NCBI RefSeq assembly: GCF_032144095.1
Contig: NZ_JAVSNJ010000008.1
Span: 32,920 to 96,919, forward strand
Direction of reading: 5' to 3'
Source of the DNA: Sphaerochaeta sp032144095
Lineage (GTDB): Bacteria; Spirochaetota; Spirochaetia; Sphaerochaetales; Sphaerochaetaceae
Length of the DNA: 64,000 nucleotides
Part shown: one piece after another, positions 25,202 to 34,263 of the stretch
Position numbering within the stretch: position 1 is the first letter of the stretch
Layout of the letters: every line of letters starts with the position of its first letter
Program-made: the position numbers and the translations under genes
The notes under the pieces: model-generated
The model's input: only the letters and a program-made list of their open reading frames with translations
The model's database searches: none
What the model was told of the DNA's origin: nothing

Positions 25202-26092
25202 TCAAGCAACTATGGGTCTCCGGTTCAGTTCGTTGGCCAAGGTCGCCCCAAGGATCAAGCCCCCTCCCGCCAGTTGCAACAGGGTAATGCCCTCGTGCAG
25301 GATCGCTACAGAGAGAAGAACGGCGACTATTGGGTCGATGTAGCTCAAGATAGCCACCTGCTGGCCTTTCAGATGGGCCAGGGCTGAGAAATAGAGGTAG
25401 TACATGAGACCGGTATGGACTACACCCAGGATGAGGAGGTTCACCAGCCCAGATGCATGGAGTTCCAGGATATGGAAACCGGTGACCAGAGTGCAGTACG
25501 GGGTCAGGACGATAATGGCTGCTGCAAACTGGATCCAAGTCCTGGTCAACCCATCGAACTCTGGGGTTGCCTTGTTGGTCAGGAAGACAAAGGCATAGAG
25601 CACAGCCGCCCCAAGTCCAAAGAGGACCCCTATGGTATCGTTCGCACCTCCACCCCGCACCCCGATAATAAGGGCAAGCCCTGCTGTCGAGACGATGAAG
25701 CAGACCACCTGCTTGGCATTGAGCCGCTCACGAAAGATAAGGGAGCTGCCAACTATTATGATGGTTGGTGCAAAATAGTAGCTTAAGGTCGAAAGTGCTA
25801 CACTGGTATACCGATAGGCTTCGAACAACAGGATCCAGTTGAAGCCCATGGCGGCACCCGCAAAAAAAAGTCTTCCCAGTTTTCCCCTGTATTTCGAAAT
25901 CCCAGAGAGCCTTCCGCTTGTAAGCATGAACAGCGTAAGTACCAAGAACGCGATGATGCCTCGCCATAGTGCTATCTCGGCAGAAGGCAAGGGAATATAC
26001 CTGACAAAGATTCCGATGGTACCAAAGGCAACCATCGCTATGATAATCTCTATGCGCGCTACAATCTGGGTTCGGCCGCTGGTGGTGGACAT
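25202..26092 (-). CDS. EamA/DMT-superfamily transporter
   Basis: A 296-residue inner-membrane protein with ten predicted helices in two EamA repeats (about 15-140 and 155-290). Typical pieces are FGTIGIFVRYIPLPSAEIALWRG, YYFAPTIIIVGSSLIFRERL and SYIDPIVAVLLSVAILHEGITLLQLAGGGLILGA. The substrate is unknown; the family exports amino acids or metabolites. The start MSTTSGRTQ is chosen by homology-like length; the site upstream is weak and an extension of 57 residues is possible but non-membrane and unlikely. Confidence 0.82.
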   Translation of the reverse strand: MSTTSGRTQIVARIEIIIAMVAFGTIGIFVRYIPLPSAEIALWRGIIAFLVLTLFMLTSGRLSGISKYRGKLGRLFFAGAAMGFNWILLFEAYRYTSVALSTLSYYFAPTIIIVGSSLIFRERLNAKQVVCFIVSTAGLALIIGVRGGGANDTIGVLFGLGAAVLYAFVFLTNKATPEFDGLTRTWIQFAAAIIVLTPYCTLVTGFHILELHASGLVNLLILGVVHTGLMYYLYFSALAHLKGQQVAILSYIDPIVAVLLSVAILHEGITLLQLAGGGLILGATLANELNRRPIVA

Positions 26093-26633
26093 GCGCTCTA
26101 GGATATAGCGAATATAGGAAACTGAGAAGAGCCCATCTGACAAGATACTGAACCAATGTGGTCGCAATCTCCGGTTTTTCCTTGAGATGGCCAAAACAGT
26201 AAATGTCATGGGGGTAAACATGTAAGAGGGCAAGCCAGAGCTCACCCATTTTTTGCCTTGCATGCCAGAAAGGCAGCCTATTCACCGAAAAATCCCCAAA
26301 GAAAGTGAAGCCCACCCCGTTCTTGTTTATTCCTAAGTACTTGCAGTAAAATAAGTTGTTATACGCATTAAAAAAACTTCCCTTTTTTCCCATTTTAGTC
26401 ATCCATGTTATTGACTCATAGGAGGAAATACCCAATTATGGGGCTACATTTCGATGCATCAAAGGAGATGACCAATGGTTAGGCAATTCTGCGAAAATTC
26501 AATTCTCCTTTCTATTCCAGCCTAAACTAATTGTGGCGTGCCTTGTACTCAAGGCCTCTTTCCTAACCACCGATCCAGGGTATGGCGTATGTTGTCCTGG
26601 ACGGGTAGATTTCAAGGCAGAGGAGGTTTTGCA
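26093..26633. other. Divergent intergenic region
   Basis: About 540 bases between the EamA gene and an orphan polyamine-binding lipoprotein. It contains a candidate right-reading promoter at 26411-26439 with a leader of nearly 190 bases. No gene, hairpin-T run or known riboswitch is evident. Confidence 0.6.
26411..26439 (+). promoter_or_regulatory. Candidate promoter of the orphan PotD lipoprotein
   Basis: TTGACT, 17-base spacer and AATTAT. The distance to the start codon (about 195 bases) is long. Confidence 0.4.
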
Positions 26634-27713
26634 ATGAGCAAACCTACCAACAAACTCTTTCACATCGTAGTAGTGCTTTTCGCCGTGGCCGCATTCACCC
26701 TTACAGGTTGCAGCAAGGACTCTTCCAATGAGAAGAACACCACCGGAAGCAAGAAGCTCTACGTCTACAACTGGTCCTACTACACCCCTGACTCCGTGAT
26801 CGAGGCATTCGAGAAGGAGTATGGCGTCGATGTGGTACTCGACTACTTCGCCTCAAACGAAGAGATGTTCGCAAAGCTCAAGGCCAGCGGAAACGCAGGC
26901 TACGACATCATCTTCCCTTCAGGGGACTATGTCTCCATCATGATGCACGAAGGGATGCTCGAGAAAATCGACACCTCGAAGATTCCCAACCTGAAGAACA
27001 TCACCCCCCTGGCCATCGAGAAGGCTACCTACGACCCCAAGATGGAGTACTCGGTACCCTACTACATGGGAGCCTCCGGCATAGCCGTAAACAAGAAGCT
27101 GGCCAAGGATTATGAGAGGACCTGGAATATCTTTGCAGACAAGACCTATGCCAACCGCATGGTCATGATGGATGACATGCGCGAAGTACTTGGTGATGCC
27201 CTGGCATACCTGGGCTATTCGGTCAACACCACCAGCGCAAAGGAACTTGAGGAAGCGAGGGTCCTGGTCAACACCAAGTGGAAGCCCAACCTCGTCAAGT
27301 TCGATGCCGAGGGGTTTGCCAAGGGCTTTGCCTCAGGCGAATACCTGGTTTCCCATGGCTATGCTGAGGCGATCTTCGAAGAGCTTCCTGAAGAGAAGTG
27401 GGAGAACGTGGACTTCTTCCTCCCAGCCGCTGGCGGGCCGATGTACATCGACTCGATGTGCATCCCCAAGGGGGCAAGGAACTATGACCTGGCCCTGTTG
27501 TTCATCAACTTCATCCACCAGCCGGAAAACTATGCACAGTTCCTCGACCGGTTCCACTTCCCCGCCTCAGTCAACACCGCAGCAGAACAGTTCACCACAA
27601 CCAAGCCTTTCTACACCGTTGACATGCTGAAGAACTACGAGCTGAAGGACGACCTTGGCAAGAACCTTGACATGTACAACAAGGCCTGGGAAAGCATCAG
27701 GTACGTAAATTAA
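26634..27713 (+). CDS. Polyamine-binding lipoprotein (PotD/PotF-like), orphan
   Basis: A 359-residue solute-binding protein with a lipoprotein signal peptide ending LTGC-S, so it is anchored rather than free. After the linker it reads LYVYNWSYYTPDSVIEAFEKEYGVDVVLDYFASNEEMFAKL, the PotD/PotF fold start. No permease or ATPase is adjacent; it may feed the potABC complex at 5.5-8.3 kb or sense polyamines. GAGGAGG stands seven bases before the ATG. It lies 55 bases before purB and may be cotranscribed. Confidence 0.86.
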   Translation: MSKPTNKLFHIVVVLFAVAAFTLTGCSKDSSNEKNTTGSKKLYVYNWSYYTPDSVIEAFEKEYGVDVVLDYFASNEEMFAKLKASGNAGYDIIFPSGDYVSIMMHEGMLEKIDTSKIPNLKNITPLAIEKATYDPKMEYSVPYYMGASGIAVNKKLAKDYERTWNIFADKTYANRMVMMDDMREVLGDALAYLGYSVNTTSAKELEEARVLVNTKWKPNLVKFDAEGFAKGFASGEYLVSHGYAEAIFEELPEEKWENVDFFLPAAGGPMYIDSMCIPKGARNYDLALLFINFIHQPENYAQFLDRFHFPASVNTAAEQFTTTKPFYTVDMLKNYELKDDLGKNLDMYNKAWESIRYVN

Positions 27714-27768
27714 GGCGCATTGACCTAGAATAAAATGCAGGGTACATTCATGGGTAAGCGAGGCATCT

Positions 27769-29169
27769 ATGAGCAGCTATACCCATGAAACCTTCATCTC
27801 CCCCTTTACCTGGCGCTATGGCAGTCCTGCCATGCGCTCCCTCTTCAGCGAACAGGAAAAACGCCGGCTTCTCCGGCAGATCTGGATAGCCCTGGCCACA
27901 GCACAGAAAAAGGCCTCTCTTGTCACAGACGAGCAGCTTTCCGAGCTCATAGCCCACAAGGATGACATCGACATCGACCGAGCCACAGCCATCGAGGCTG
28001 AGATTCGGCACGATTTGATGGCAGAAATCAAGACCTATGCCGAGCAGTGCCCCAAGGGGGGAAGCATCATCCACCTGGGTGCCACCAGCATGGATGTCCT
28101 TGACAATATGGATGCCCTGCGACTCAGGCAGGCTACCCTGCTCATCATCGAAAAGACCAAGGTCCTGCTCAAGGCGTTCCAGGAAAAGATGGAGGCGTAT
28201 GCAGAAAGCCCTTGCATGGCCTTCACCCATATCCAGCCAGCTGAACCCACCACCATAGGCTACCGCTTTGCCCAGAGTGCCCAGGACCTCGTCGAGGACC
28301 TGAAGGCCCTCCAGGAGGTAGCTGCCTCGATCAGGGGGAAAGGTATCAAGGGGGCTGTAGGTACCAGCGCGAGCTACACCGAACTGCTCAAGGGACGGGG
28401 TATGACAGCCTTTGAACTGGAACATGAGGTAATGACCTCCCTTGGGCTTGGGAGCTTTACAGCCTCCACCCAGGTCTATCCACGAAAGCAGGACTGGAGG
28501 ATCGTCACAGCCCTCTCCGGACTCTGCTGTACCCTCTACAAGTTCGCCCTCGACTTCAGGCTCTTGCAGAGCCCTCCCATCGGGGAGTGGAGCGAGCCCT
28601 TTGGGGAAAAGCAGGTGGGCTCCTCTGCCATGCCGTTCAAGCGCAACCCCATCAACTGCGAGAAGATCGACAGCCTGTGCCGCTTTGTATCCAGCCAGAG
28701 CGAAGTGCTCTGGCAGAATGCCGCATCCACCATGCTGGAACGCACCCTCGACGACAGCGCAAACAGACGTGTCACGCTGCCCGAGTGCTTCCTTGCCACC
28801 GATGAGGTCCTCACCACTGCCACCAAGATCGTGACAGGGATGCAGATCCATGAATCGGGGGTAAAGAGAAACCTCGCCACCTATGGCCTGTTCGCAGCCA
28901 GCGAGCGCCTTCTTATGGAGTTGGGAAGAAGAGGTGCAAACCGTCAGGAGATGCACGAGCTTATCCGCCACTACAGCCTCAAGGCCTGGGCAGAGGTGCA
29001 GGAAGGCCAAGTCAATACCCTTGCCGAAATGCTCAGCAGTGACAGGACGGTCCTCTCCTTCATGCAGGAAGAGGAGGTGCTCCAGTCTCTCAATGCGGAG
29101 GAGTATGTGGGCGATGCACCCTTGAGGACCCGCATGGTCATCCAAGAGGTAGAGGCAGCCCTTAGCTGA
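27769..29169 (+). CDS. purB: PurB, adenylosuccinate lyase
   Basis: A 466-residue fumarase/aspartase-superfamily enzyme that releases fumarate from adenylosuccinate and SAICAR. It has THIQPAEPTTIGYRFAQ, the signature loop GSSAMPFKRNPINCEKI with the catalytic Ser, and IHLGATSMDVLDN. GCGAGG precedes the start. The long reading frame on the opposite strand (27748-29145) is a shadow. Together with purA it completes AMP synthesis from IMP. Confidence 0.95.
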   Translation: MSSYTHETFISPFTWRYGSPAMRSLFSEQEKRRLLRQIWIALATAQKKASLVTDEQLSELIAHKDDIDIDRATAIEAEIRHDLMAEIKTYAEQCPKGGSIIHLGATSMDVLDNMDALRLRQATLLIIEKTKVLLKAFQEKMEAYAESPCMAFTHIQPAEPTTIGYRFAQSAQDLVEDLKALQEVAASIRGKGIKGAVGTSASYTELLKGRGMTAFELEHEVMTSLGLGSFTASTQVYPRKQDWRIVTALSGLCCTLYKFALDFRLLQSPPIGEWSEPFGEKQVGSSAMPFKRNPINCEKIDSLCRFVSSQSEVLWQNAASTMLERTLDDSANRRVTLPECFLATDEVLTTATKIVTGMQIHESGVKRNLATYGLFAASERLLMELGRRGANRQEMHELIRHYSLKAWAEVQEGQVNTLAEMLSSDRTVLSFMQEEEVLQSLNAEEYVGDAPLRTRMVIQEVEAALS

Positions 29170-29788
29170 TGTAGATCAGGCCGGCAAAGATACCATAGTA
29201 GATGGCCATCCTAAGGTAGCGCACCAAGCTTCCCAGCAGGAATAGGTGTAGCTTGAACTTGACCGCCCCTGCCACCGTACAGATGGTGGAGAACGGAAGC
29301 GGGGTTAGGCCGCTGATGACGATCGCCCACACCCCATACTTGGTGATGATCTCCTCCGCATGGGTTCCTGAGACCTTCAGGACCCATCGTTTTATGGGAG
29401 GGATAAGTCCCACGAGCCTGCCGACAAGGTATGCGCTCCAGGCCCCTGCCACTGAGCTGGTTCCCATCACCAGGATGACAAGGAGCGGAGGCCAGGACAT
29501 GACAAATGGCCAGATCAGATCGACGGAGATGGGCAGGACAAACCAATCCACTATGTAGACGTAGAGGGCTACCCCATGGACCCCCAGATTCTGGACAAAC
29601 TCTTTCATCATCTCCGATTTCCCCAAGGGTGTGAGGGAGAGCAGCTTCATTGCCACCAGATAGATGGCGAGGATCGGGATGGTGGCAAGGATGGTCCTTT
29701 TGACAAGCAGGCGCATGTCGAGCGTCCCATCATCGAGCATGTAGCTTTCTTTTGCAAAGAGGGGCTTGATCCGTTCAATGATGTTCAT
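29162..29788 (-). CDS. VTT-domain (DedA-like) membrane protein
   Basis: A 208-residue membrane protein with about five helices and the VTT/SNARE-associated signature, GAWSAYLVGRLVGLIPPIKRW and GVWAIVISGLTPLPFSTICTVAGAVK. Relatives take part in lipid flipping and membrane homeostasis. The start MNIIERIKPLF overlaps the 3' end of the alaX-like gene by 14 bases; the longer upstream reading lies within that gene and is rejected. Its 3' end overlaps the purB 3' end by eight bases (convergent). Confidence 0.78.
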   Translation of the reverse strand: MNIIERIKPLFAKESYMLDDGTLDMRLLVKRTILATIPILAIYLVAMKLLSLTPLGKSEMMKEFVQNLGVHGVALYVYIVDWFVLPISVDLIWPFVMSWPPLLVILVMGTSSVAGAWSAYLVGRLVGLIPPIKRWVLKVSGTHAEEIITKYGVWAIVISGLTPLPFSTICTVAGAVKFKLHLFLLGSLVRYLRMAIYYGIFAGLIYIS

Positions 29789-30968
29789 AGAGCAACTCTT
29801 TGAAAACTGAAAAGAGGGTTTCCGGTTTTCCTTTTCCCACTCCCTGGAAGAGAGTGTCCCTCCCTCCGCCCTTCCCTTCGATGGGAGCGAGCAGACGGTT
29901 TCGCGAACGATTGAAATCAAGCAGGGCTGAGGCCTTCCCACCAAGGCCTATGAGCCAGATGAGCTTGCCCTCCTCTTGTTTTGCTGCGCAGAGGGCAAGG
30001 TCCCCAGCATGGGCACAGGCAGTGCCTACATGCTTGAGGTCGATATCCTCACCTACCTCCCAGAGGACGAGGGGGATGCCTCCGATTTGCTCGGCCTTCT
30101 CCATCAGGGAAAAGAGGGTCAGCTCTGCGACCTGCTCAGATTTTTTCAGAAGCTGGGTTCGGTCCTGGGCAATCTGGGAGAGCAGTTGTCTCTCTACCTC
30201 CAGAAGGTTCTCCCTCTGGGCGGAGTGGAGCGTGCACAGCTGTGCGACCAGCGAACGGTTCTCCCGTATCATGGCAAGAGCCTCTTGCCCGACAGAGAAG
30301 ATGAGCCGTACATGGCCCCGGAGCTTCTCCTGTCCCTCATACTGGAACAGGATGACCTCGCTTGTATTTGCCAGATGTAGGCCACCACAAGCAGTCATAT
30401 CCACATCCTCAATGACCACGAGCCGGATCGTGTCGTTGTCGACCTTGATGGAACGCCGCAGCTTCAGCTTCATCGCATCTTCGTGCGCCTCCTCCCTGTA
30501 GGAGAGGGGGTGCGCCTCACGGACGCTCTGGTTTACCAGCTCTTCAAGGGCAAAGCAGGTAGAGGCGGGTATTTCTCCCTGGTCTGTCTCTATGGTGAGG
30601 ATCTTCTCCCCTTGGTGCACGCTTACCGTACCAATGCCAAAATGGGAATGGAGGAGGCCACTGGCCACATGTTGGGCAGTGTGCATCTGCATGTAGTGGT
30701 AGCGATGGGCCCAGTCCAACACGACCAGGACCTGCTCTCCGACAGAGAAGGTCGGGTTATCGACCTTGTGGAGGATAGTCCCCTCTTCCCCTTTTACGGT
30801 GTCCAGGAGGGTACATCCCCCGATGGTCCCCCTATCGCCACTCTGCCCTCCCCCTTCGGGGTAGCAGATGGTCCTGTCGAGGATAACCCCCTCTTCGGTG
30901 ATGGCGACTACGGTTGCTTCAAGGGTTTTCAGATAGGGTTCTTCGTAATATACAGTTCTGGAATTCAT
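29775..30968 (-). CDS. AlaX-type alanyl-tRNA editing protein (long form)
   Basis: A 397-residue free-standing editing protein that deacylates Ser- or Gly-tRNA-Ala. The N-terminal part resembles the AlaRS start of the editing domain (YPEGGGQSGDRGTIGG). Zinc ligands appear as HTAQHVASG and CGGLHLANT. The C-terminal 130 residues carry the DHHA1/C-Ala-like ending GGGRDTLFQGVGKG, making it the long AlaX class. GAGG stands six bases before MNSRTVYYEE. Confidence 0.88.
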   Translation of the reverse strand: MNSRTVYYEEPYLKTLEATVVAITEEGVILDRTICYPEGGGQSGDRGTIGGCTLLDTVKGEEGTILHKVDNPTFSVGEQVLVVLDWAHRYHYMQMHTAQHVASGLLHSHFGIGTVSVHQGEKILTIETDQGEIPASTCFALEELVNQSVREAHPLSYREEAHEDAMKLKLRRSIKVDNDTIRLVVIEDVDMTACGGLHLANTSEVILFQYEGQEKLRGHVRLIFSVGQEALAMIRENRSLVAQLCTLHSAQRENLLEVERQLLSQIAQDRTQLLKKSEQVAELTLFSLMEKAEQIGGIPLVLWEVGEDIDLKHVGTACAHAGDLALCAAKQEEGKLIWLIGLGGKASALLDFNRSRNRLLAPIEGKGGGRDTLFQGVGKGKPETLFSVFKELLYEHH

Positions 30969-30976
30969 GGTTTTCC

Positions 30977-31630
30977 TCAATCGATGCGTTGCATGGTAAG
31001 GTGGTCTTCGACAGGCAGGGCGGTCCTGGCCACAGGTAGCTGGATCCTGAACTTGATGGCCACCAGACGGATGACGAACACAACCAAGGTGGTTATCAGG
31101 AACTTCGGCAGTAGTGTCAGGCTACTCTTTTCCAACAGCAGATAGACAATGCCGCCTATAAGGGAGGCCGTGGCATAGAAGTCGCTGGTCAGGACAGATG
31201 GCACCGACCGGCTCATGATGTCCCTGACCATCCCGCCACCTACTGCGGTAAAGACACCACAGAGGAGTTGGCCTATAGGGCCCATGCCGTACAGGGCCCC
31301 TTTGGCTACCCCAATGGCGGTAAAGACTCCCAGACCCAATGCGTCGGAAAAGAGGATCACCCTCCATCTTCCCACAAACTTGGGGGCAAGGAAGAAGACT
31401 GCAAGGCCAGTGCCTACACATATGAGAATATACGAACTGTTGGAGAGAGCGGCAACTGGTGTTGCCCCAATGAGCATATCCCTGAACATCCCTCCACCAC
31501 AGCCTACCGTACAGGCAAAGACCACCACCCCGAGGATGTCGAGTTTGCAGCGAACACCTTTCACTGCGCCGGTTATTGCGAAGATGAAAGTGCCAAACAA
31601 GTCAAAAGCATATATTACCGTATGTTCCAT
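30977..31630 (-). CDS. Trimeric intracellular cation channel (TRIC/UPF0126) family protein
   Basis: A 217-residue protein of seven predicted membrane helices with two internal repeats marked by GCGGGMFRDMLIG and AVGGGMVRDIMSR, the glycine-rich kinks of bacterial TRIC channels. It probably conducts monovalent cations. It leads a three-gene run with alaX and the VTT protein, separated by only nine bases from the former. Confidence 0.86.
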   Translation of the reverse strand: MEHTVIYAFDLFGTFIFAITGAVKGVRCKLDILGVVVFACTVGCGGGMFRDMLIGATPVAALSNSSYILICVGTGLAVFFLAPKFVGRWRVILFSDALGLGVFTAIGVAKGALYGMGPIGQLLCGVFTAVGGGMVRDIMSRSVPSVLTSDFYATASLIGGIVYLLLEKSSLTLLPKFLITTLVVFVIRLVAIKFRIQLPVARTALPVEDHLTMQRID

Positions 31631-31716
31631 TAGCATAGTTTGAGCGTATCACCAATGCCGCACTTGTCCAATACAGCGAAGTTGGCTATCTTAGTAAAAG
31701 TTGAGAGGAGTACACA

Positions 31717-32316
31717 ATGGCTATAATAAAATCCGCTTGGGAACTTGCCTTGGAAAAGACCGCGACCTTGGAAGCCGATCCCATCAAAATACGGCATGAC
31801 CTTAAACAGAAGGAAGGCAGGCAGCTTGCAGCCACATTCCTGATGGATATTGATGTAACCAAAGAGGAAACCCAGGAAAAATATGAGGCCCTTCCTGCAA
31901 AGGACAAGACGATCGTGAAGGAGGGGATGGCCCTGACACTGCTTTCCAACCTCACCCTTCCCCGCTCTGCCGTATTCAAGGACTCCTTTCCCAAATTGCT
32001 CGCCCTGGGCTCCATCGTCGCAGATGGCGATGAACAGATTCCTGAACTGCTTTCCCAGATGGAAAACTTCTTTTCTACCTACCTGCAAAACCAGGAGGAC
32101 CTCATCGAGCGGATGAAGCAACAGTTTGCTCCACACCTCGAGCAAAAGCAGGCCCAGATGCGTCAGCAGTACGGGCCCAACTTCATCCTCAGGCCAGAAC
32201 AGGACCCTGAGTTCATGAAGCTCTTGGACAAGAACCTTGCACAGCTGGATGAGCAATACACCACCATCCTCAACCAGGCCAAGGACCAATTGAAAGAGCT
32301 GTTGAAGATAGCGTAA
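31717..32316 (+). CDS. Conserved hypothetical protein, helical
   Basis: A 199-residue soluble protein not assigned to a family here. No signal peptide or membrane helix. It is rich in Gln, Glu and Lys, with heptad-like stretches from about 120 to 199 suggesting helical bundles or coiled coil. A clean GAGGAG precedes the ATG and a terminator follows, so it is a real single-gene unit. It is divergent from the TRIC gene, 86 bases away. Confidence 0.75.
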   Translation: MAIIKSAWELALEKTATLEADPIKIRHDLKQKEGRQLAATFLMDIDVTKEETQEKYEALPAKDKTIVKEGMALTLLSNLTLPRSAVFKDSFPKLLALGSIVADGDEQIPELLSQMENFFSTYLQNQEDLIERMKQQFAPHLEQKQAQMRQQYGPNFILRPEQDPEFMKLLDKNLAQLDEQYTTILNQAKDQLKELLKIA

Positions 32317-32340
32317 CAGGAGCAAAGGCTGGTTTCCTGA

Positions 32341-32368
32341 AGAGAGGTCCGAAAGGGCCTCTTTCTCT
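32341..32368 (+). terminator. Terminator after the helical hypothetical gene
   Basis: An 8-bp stem (32343-32350 with 32355-32362), GAAA loop, then TTCTCTAT. Confidence 0.75.
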
Positions 32369-32482
32369 ATATAGGTACGGGATTGCGTTTTCTGCATGAA
32401 GCGATCTGGCAAGAAACCCCTCTATCTACAGGTAGGGAAAATCCCTGTTTGGTGATATGATGGAAAAAGAAAGGAGAATAGA

Positions 32483-33319
32483 ATGCAATCGCTGAATACG
32501 TTGTTTACCAAAAGCACCCTTGCATCCTTAATAACCCTACAAGATCTCTCTTCCTTCGATCCTCTTATCAGAGAGCACGTCTCATCTCCGGAAACACGAG
32601 ACAACAGTGAAGTTCTTTCTGAACTTTATCAATTCATGGCAAAACACTACCGAAACGAGTATGTTTACCAAAACACGTTGTTGAACAAGCTGCTGCTTGG
32701 AAAACATTCAACCAAAACCACAACAGCCTTGATGCAGATACCCATAGGAAAATCTATTGCTGATTTCATCCTTATCAATGGAAAGGCTAGAGTATATGAG
32801 ATCAAAACAGAACTTGATGACTTCTCCAGACTCAAGACGCAGTTGAATGACTATTACAAGGCATTTGCTCAGGTCTGTGTCGTTACCTCTGAGGATAGGG
32901 CTCCTCGCATACTAACCATGTTGAAGGGAAGCCCTGTAGGCGTATCAGTTCTCACAAAACGGAATACGCTGAGTTTACGCAAAGAACCTCTGGAAGAACG
33001 GGGCTTTCTTTCCCATCGGGTCCTCTTTCAGGTCTTGAGAAAGACTGAATATGAACAGATTATTCTCCAAGTGACAGGCCAACTTCCCCAAGTTCCACCA
33101 GTATTCCAGTATCGGGCCTGTTTGGAAAGTTTTGGTACCATTGAGATGGAAAAACTCTATCCAATGGTTCTTGCAACCTTGAAGAGACGAAATTCCCTTA
33201 CAGAGGAATACTGTTTGGGTATCCCCTATTCCCTACGGTCCTTACGGTATTTTTCCCAATATAACCAAGCAGAAGAGAGAAGGTTCCAGACTTTTCTCAA
33301 ACAACGGTATGGAGGTTGA
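32483..33319 (+). CDS. sce7726-family protein, predicted PD-(D/E)XK-like nuclease
   Basis: A 278-residue protein. Residues 88-112 read IGKSIADFILINGKARVYEI then KTELD; Asp94, Glu106 and Lys108 form a D-(x11)-E-x-K pattern with alternating strands, the core of PD-(D/E)XK nucleases. The family sce7726 is, to my knowledge, functionally uncharacterised and typically paired with an sce7725 gene, as here. AAGGAG stands six bases before the ATG. First gene of an AT-richer three-gene operon with an sce7725 gene and a RES-domain gene. Nuclease activity is an inference from the motif. Confidence 0.8.
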   Translation: MQSLNTLFTKSTLASLITLQDLSSFDPLIREHVSSPETRDNSEVLSELYQFMAKHYRNEYVYQNTLLNKLLLGKHSTKTTTALMQIPIGKSIADFILINGKARVYEIKTELDDFSRLKTQLNDYYKAFAQVCVVTSEDRAPRILTMLKGSPVGVSVLTKRNTLSLRKEPLEERGFLSHRVLFQVLRKTEYEQIILQVTGQLPQVPPVFQYRACLESFGTIEMEKLYPMVLATLKRRNSLTEEYCLGIPYSLRSLRYFSQYNQAEERRFQTFLKQRYGG

Positions 33320-33324
33320 GAACA

Positions 33325-34263
33325 GTGTATATTCCCTACTTACGGGCTAGACAGTTTGAATTGATAGCTTTGAGGGAACTTCTTGAAAATCACAAGCTAA
33401 GTAGAGAAATTATCCCTTTGGTGGAACCAGTGAGGCTAACGCCGACCCTTGTTCTTACAATCGAAGCCTTCATTCAAGCAAAACACCCTATAGCAGTAAT
33501 ATGTAACCCAGCTGTCGGGTCTTTTACCGTGAAAAACACAAAAGACAAATTGGCAGATAGATTCACTCTTGCAATGTCCAGCAATTATGTACTAAAGGCC
33601 CTCATATGGAATATACCAGGAAGCGAATATTTCTCAGAGTTGGAGAACAACGGATTGGAACGTTCAACCCTGATGCTTATCGTTCATGATAGGGATGCCT
33701 TGGAACTCTATGCTGGTAAGTTTGCCTCTAACCCTCCAAAATTCACGCTTATACCCGATCAAGGAATGTTTCGACGCAGTGTCCATAGTTCAAAAATCAT
33801 CTTACAAGACCAGTTTATCAAGCAAAAAAGAAACGCTGATTACAGTAAAGTTGATGATGAGTTTTTTTCAGATGCCCATTTGTTTTATGCAGAAGAAGGA
33901 TATGAAGGGTTTGCAGACTACTCAATCATAGGCAGTGAATTTAGCGAAGGGGGATTCGCTCCTTACGCAGCCACCATCCATCTGGTTTATTTTGATGATG
34001 CATACAGCTTGAGGATTCATCATTTTGTATCAGACTCAGTTGAAGATATCCAGGATACTCCTGGTAAATTTCAGGAAGCAGTGCACAAATTGGCTGAGTG
34101 GGTAGCAACCCGCGAAATAGAAATGACCATGGGACTGGAAACATTGCTGAAACATTATAAAGAAGGCACCTACCCTGGGTTAGGAACTGTGAAAAAGCTC
34201 TCTATCATGCATCATTTGGAATTGATGTCATCCTTTTTCACAAGACAGGAGACCAATGCATGA
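33325..34263 (+). CDS. sce7725-family protein
   Basis: A 312-residue protein of the sce7725 family (beta-protein-like), function unknown. Start: GTG at 33325 is chosen, nine bases after GGAGG, giving MYIPYLRARQFELIALREL, the family-typical N-terminus; a TTG nine bases earlier directly abuts GGAGG and overlaps the previous stop. No signal peptide or membrane segment. Its stop overlaps the next start by four bases (ATGA), so the operon is translationally coupled. Possible roles are target recognition or regulation of the flanking nuclease and RES proteins. Confidence 0.8.
   Translation: MYIPYLRARQFELIALRELLENHKLSREIIPLVEPVRLTPTLVLTIEAFIQAKHPIAVICNPAVGSFTVKNTKDKLADRFTLAMSSNYVLKALIWNIPGSEYFSELENNGLERSTLMLIVHDRDALELYAGKFASNPPKFTLIPDQGMFRRSVHSSKIILQDQFIKQKRNADYSKVDDEFFSDAHLFYAEEGYEGFADYSIIGSEFSEGGFAPYAATIHLVYFDDAYSLRIHHFVSDSVEDIQDTPGKFQEAVHKLAEWVATREIEMTMGLETLLKHYKEGTYPGLGTVKKLSIMHHLELMSSFFTRQETNA

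Noticed and set aside
25728..26435. 235-codon minus-strand frame overlapping the EamA gene
   Set aside because: Out of frame with the transporter. The translation lacks membrane helices and any known motif.
27748..29145. 465-codon open frame on the minus strand
   Set aside because: It lies wholly opposite purB, whose protein is full length with all motifs. The antisense product has no recognisable domain; it is a shadow of GC-rich codon usage.
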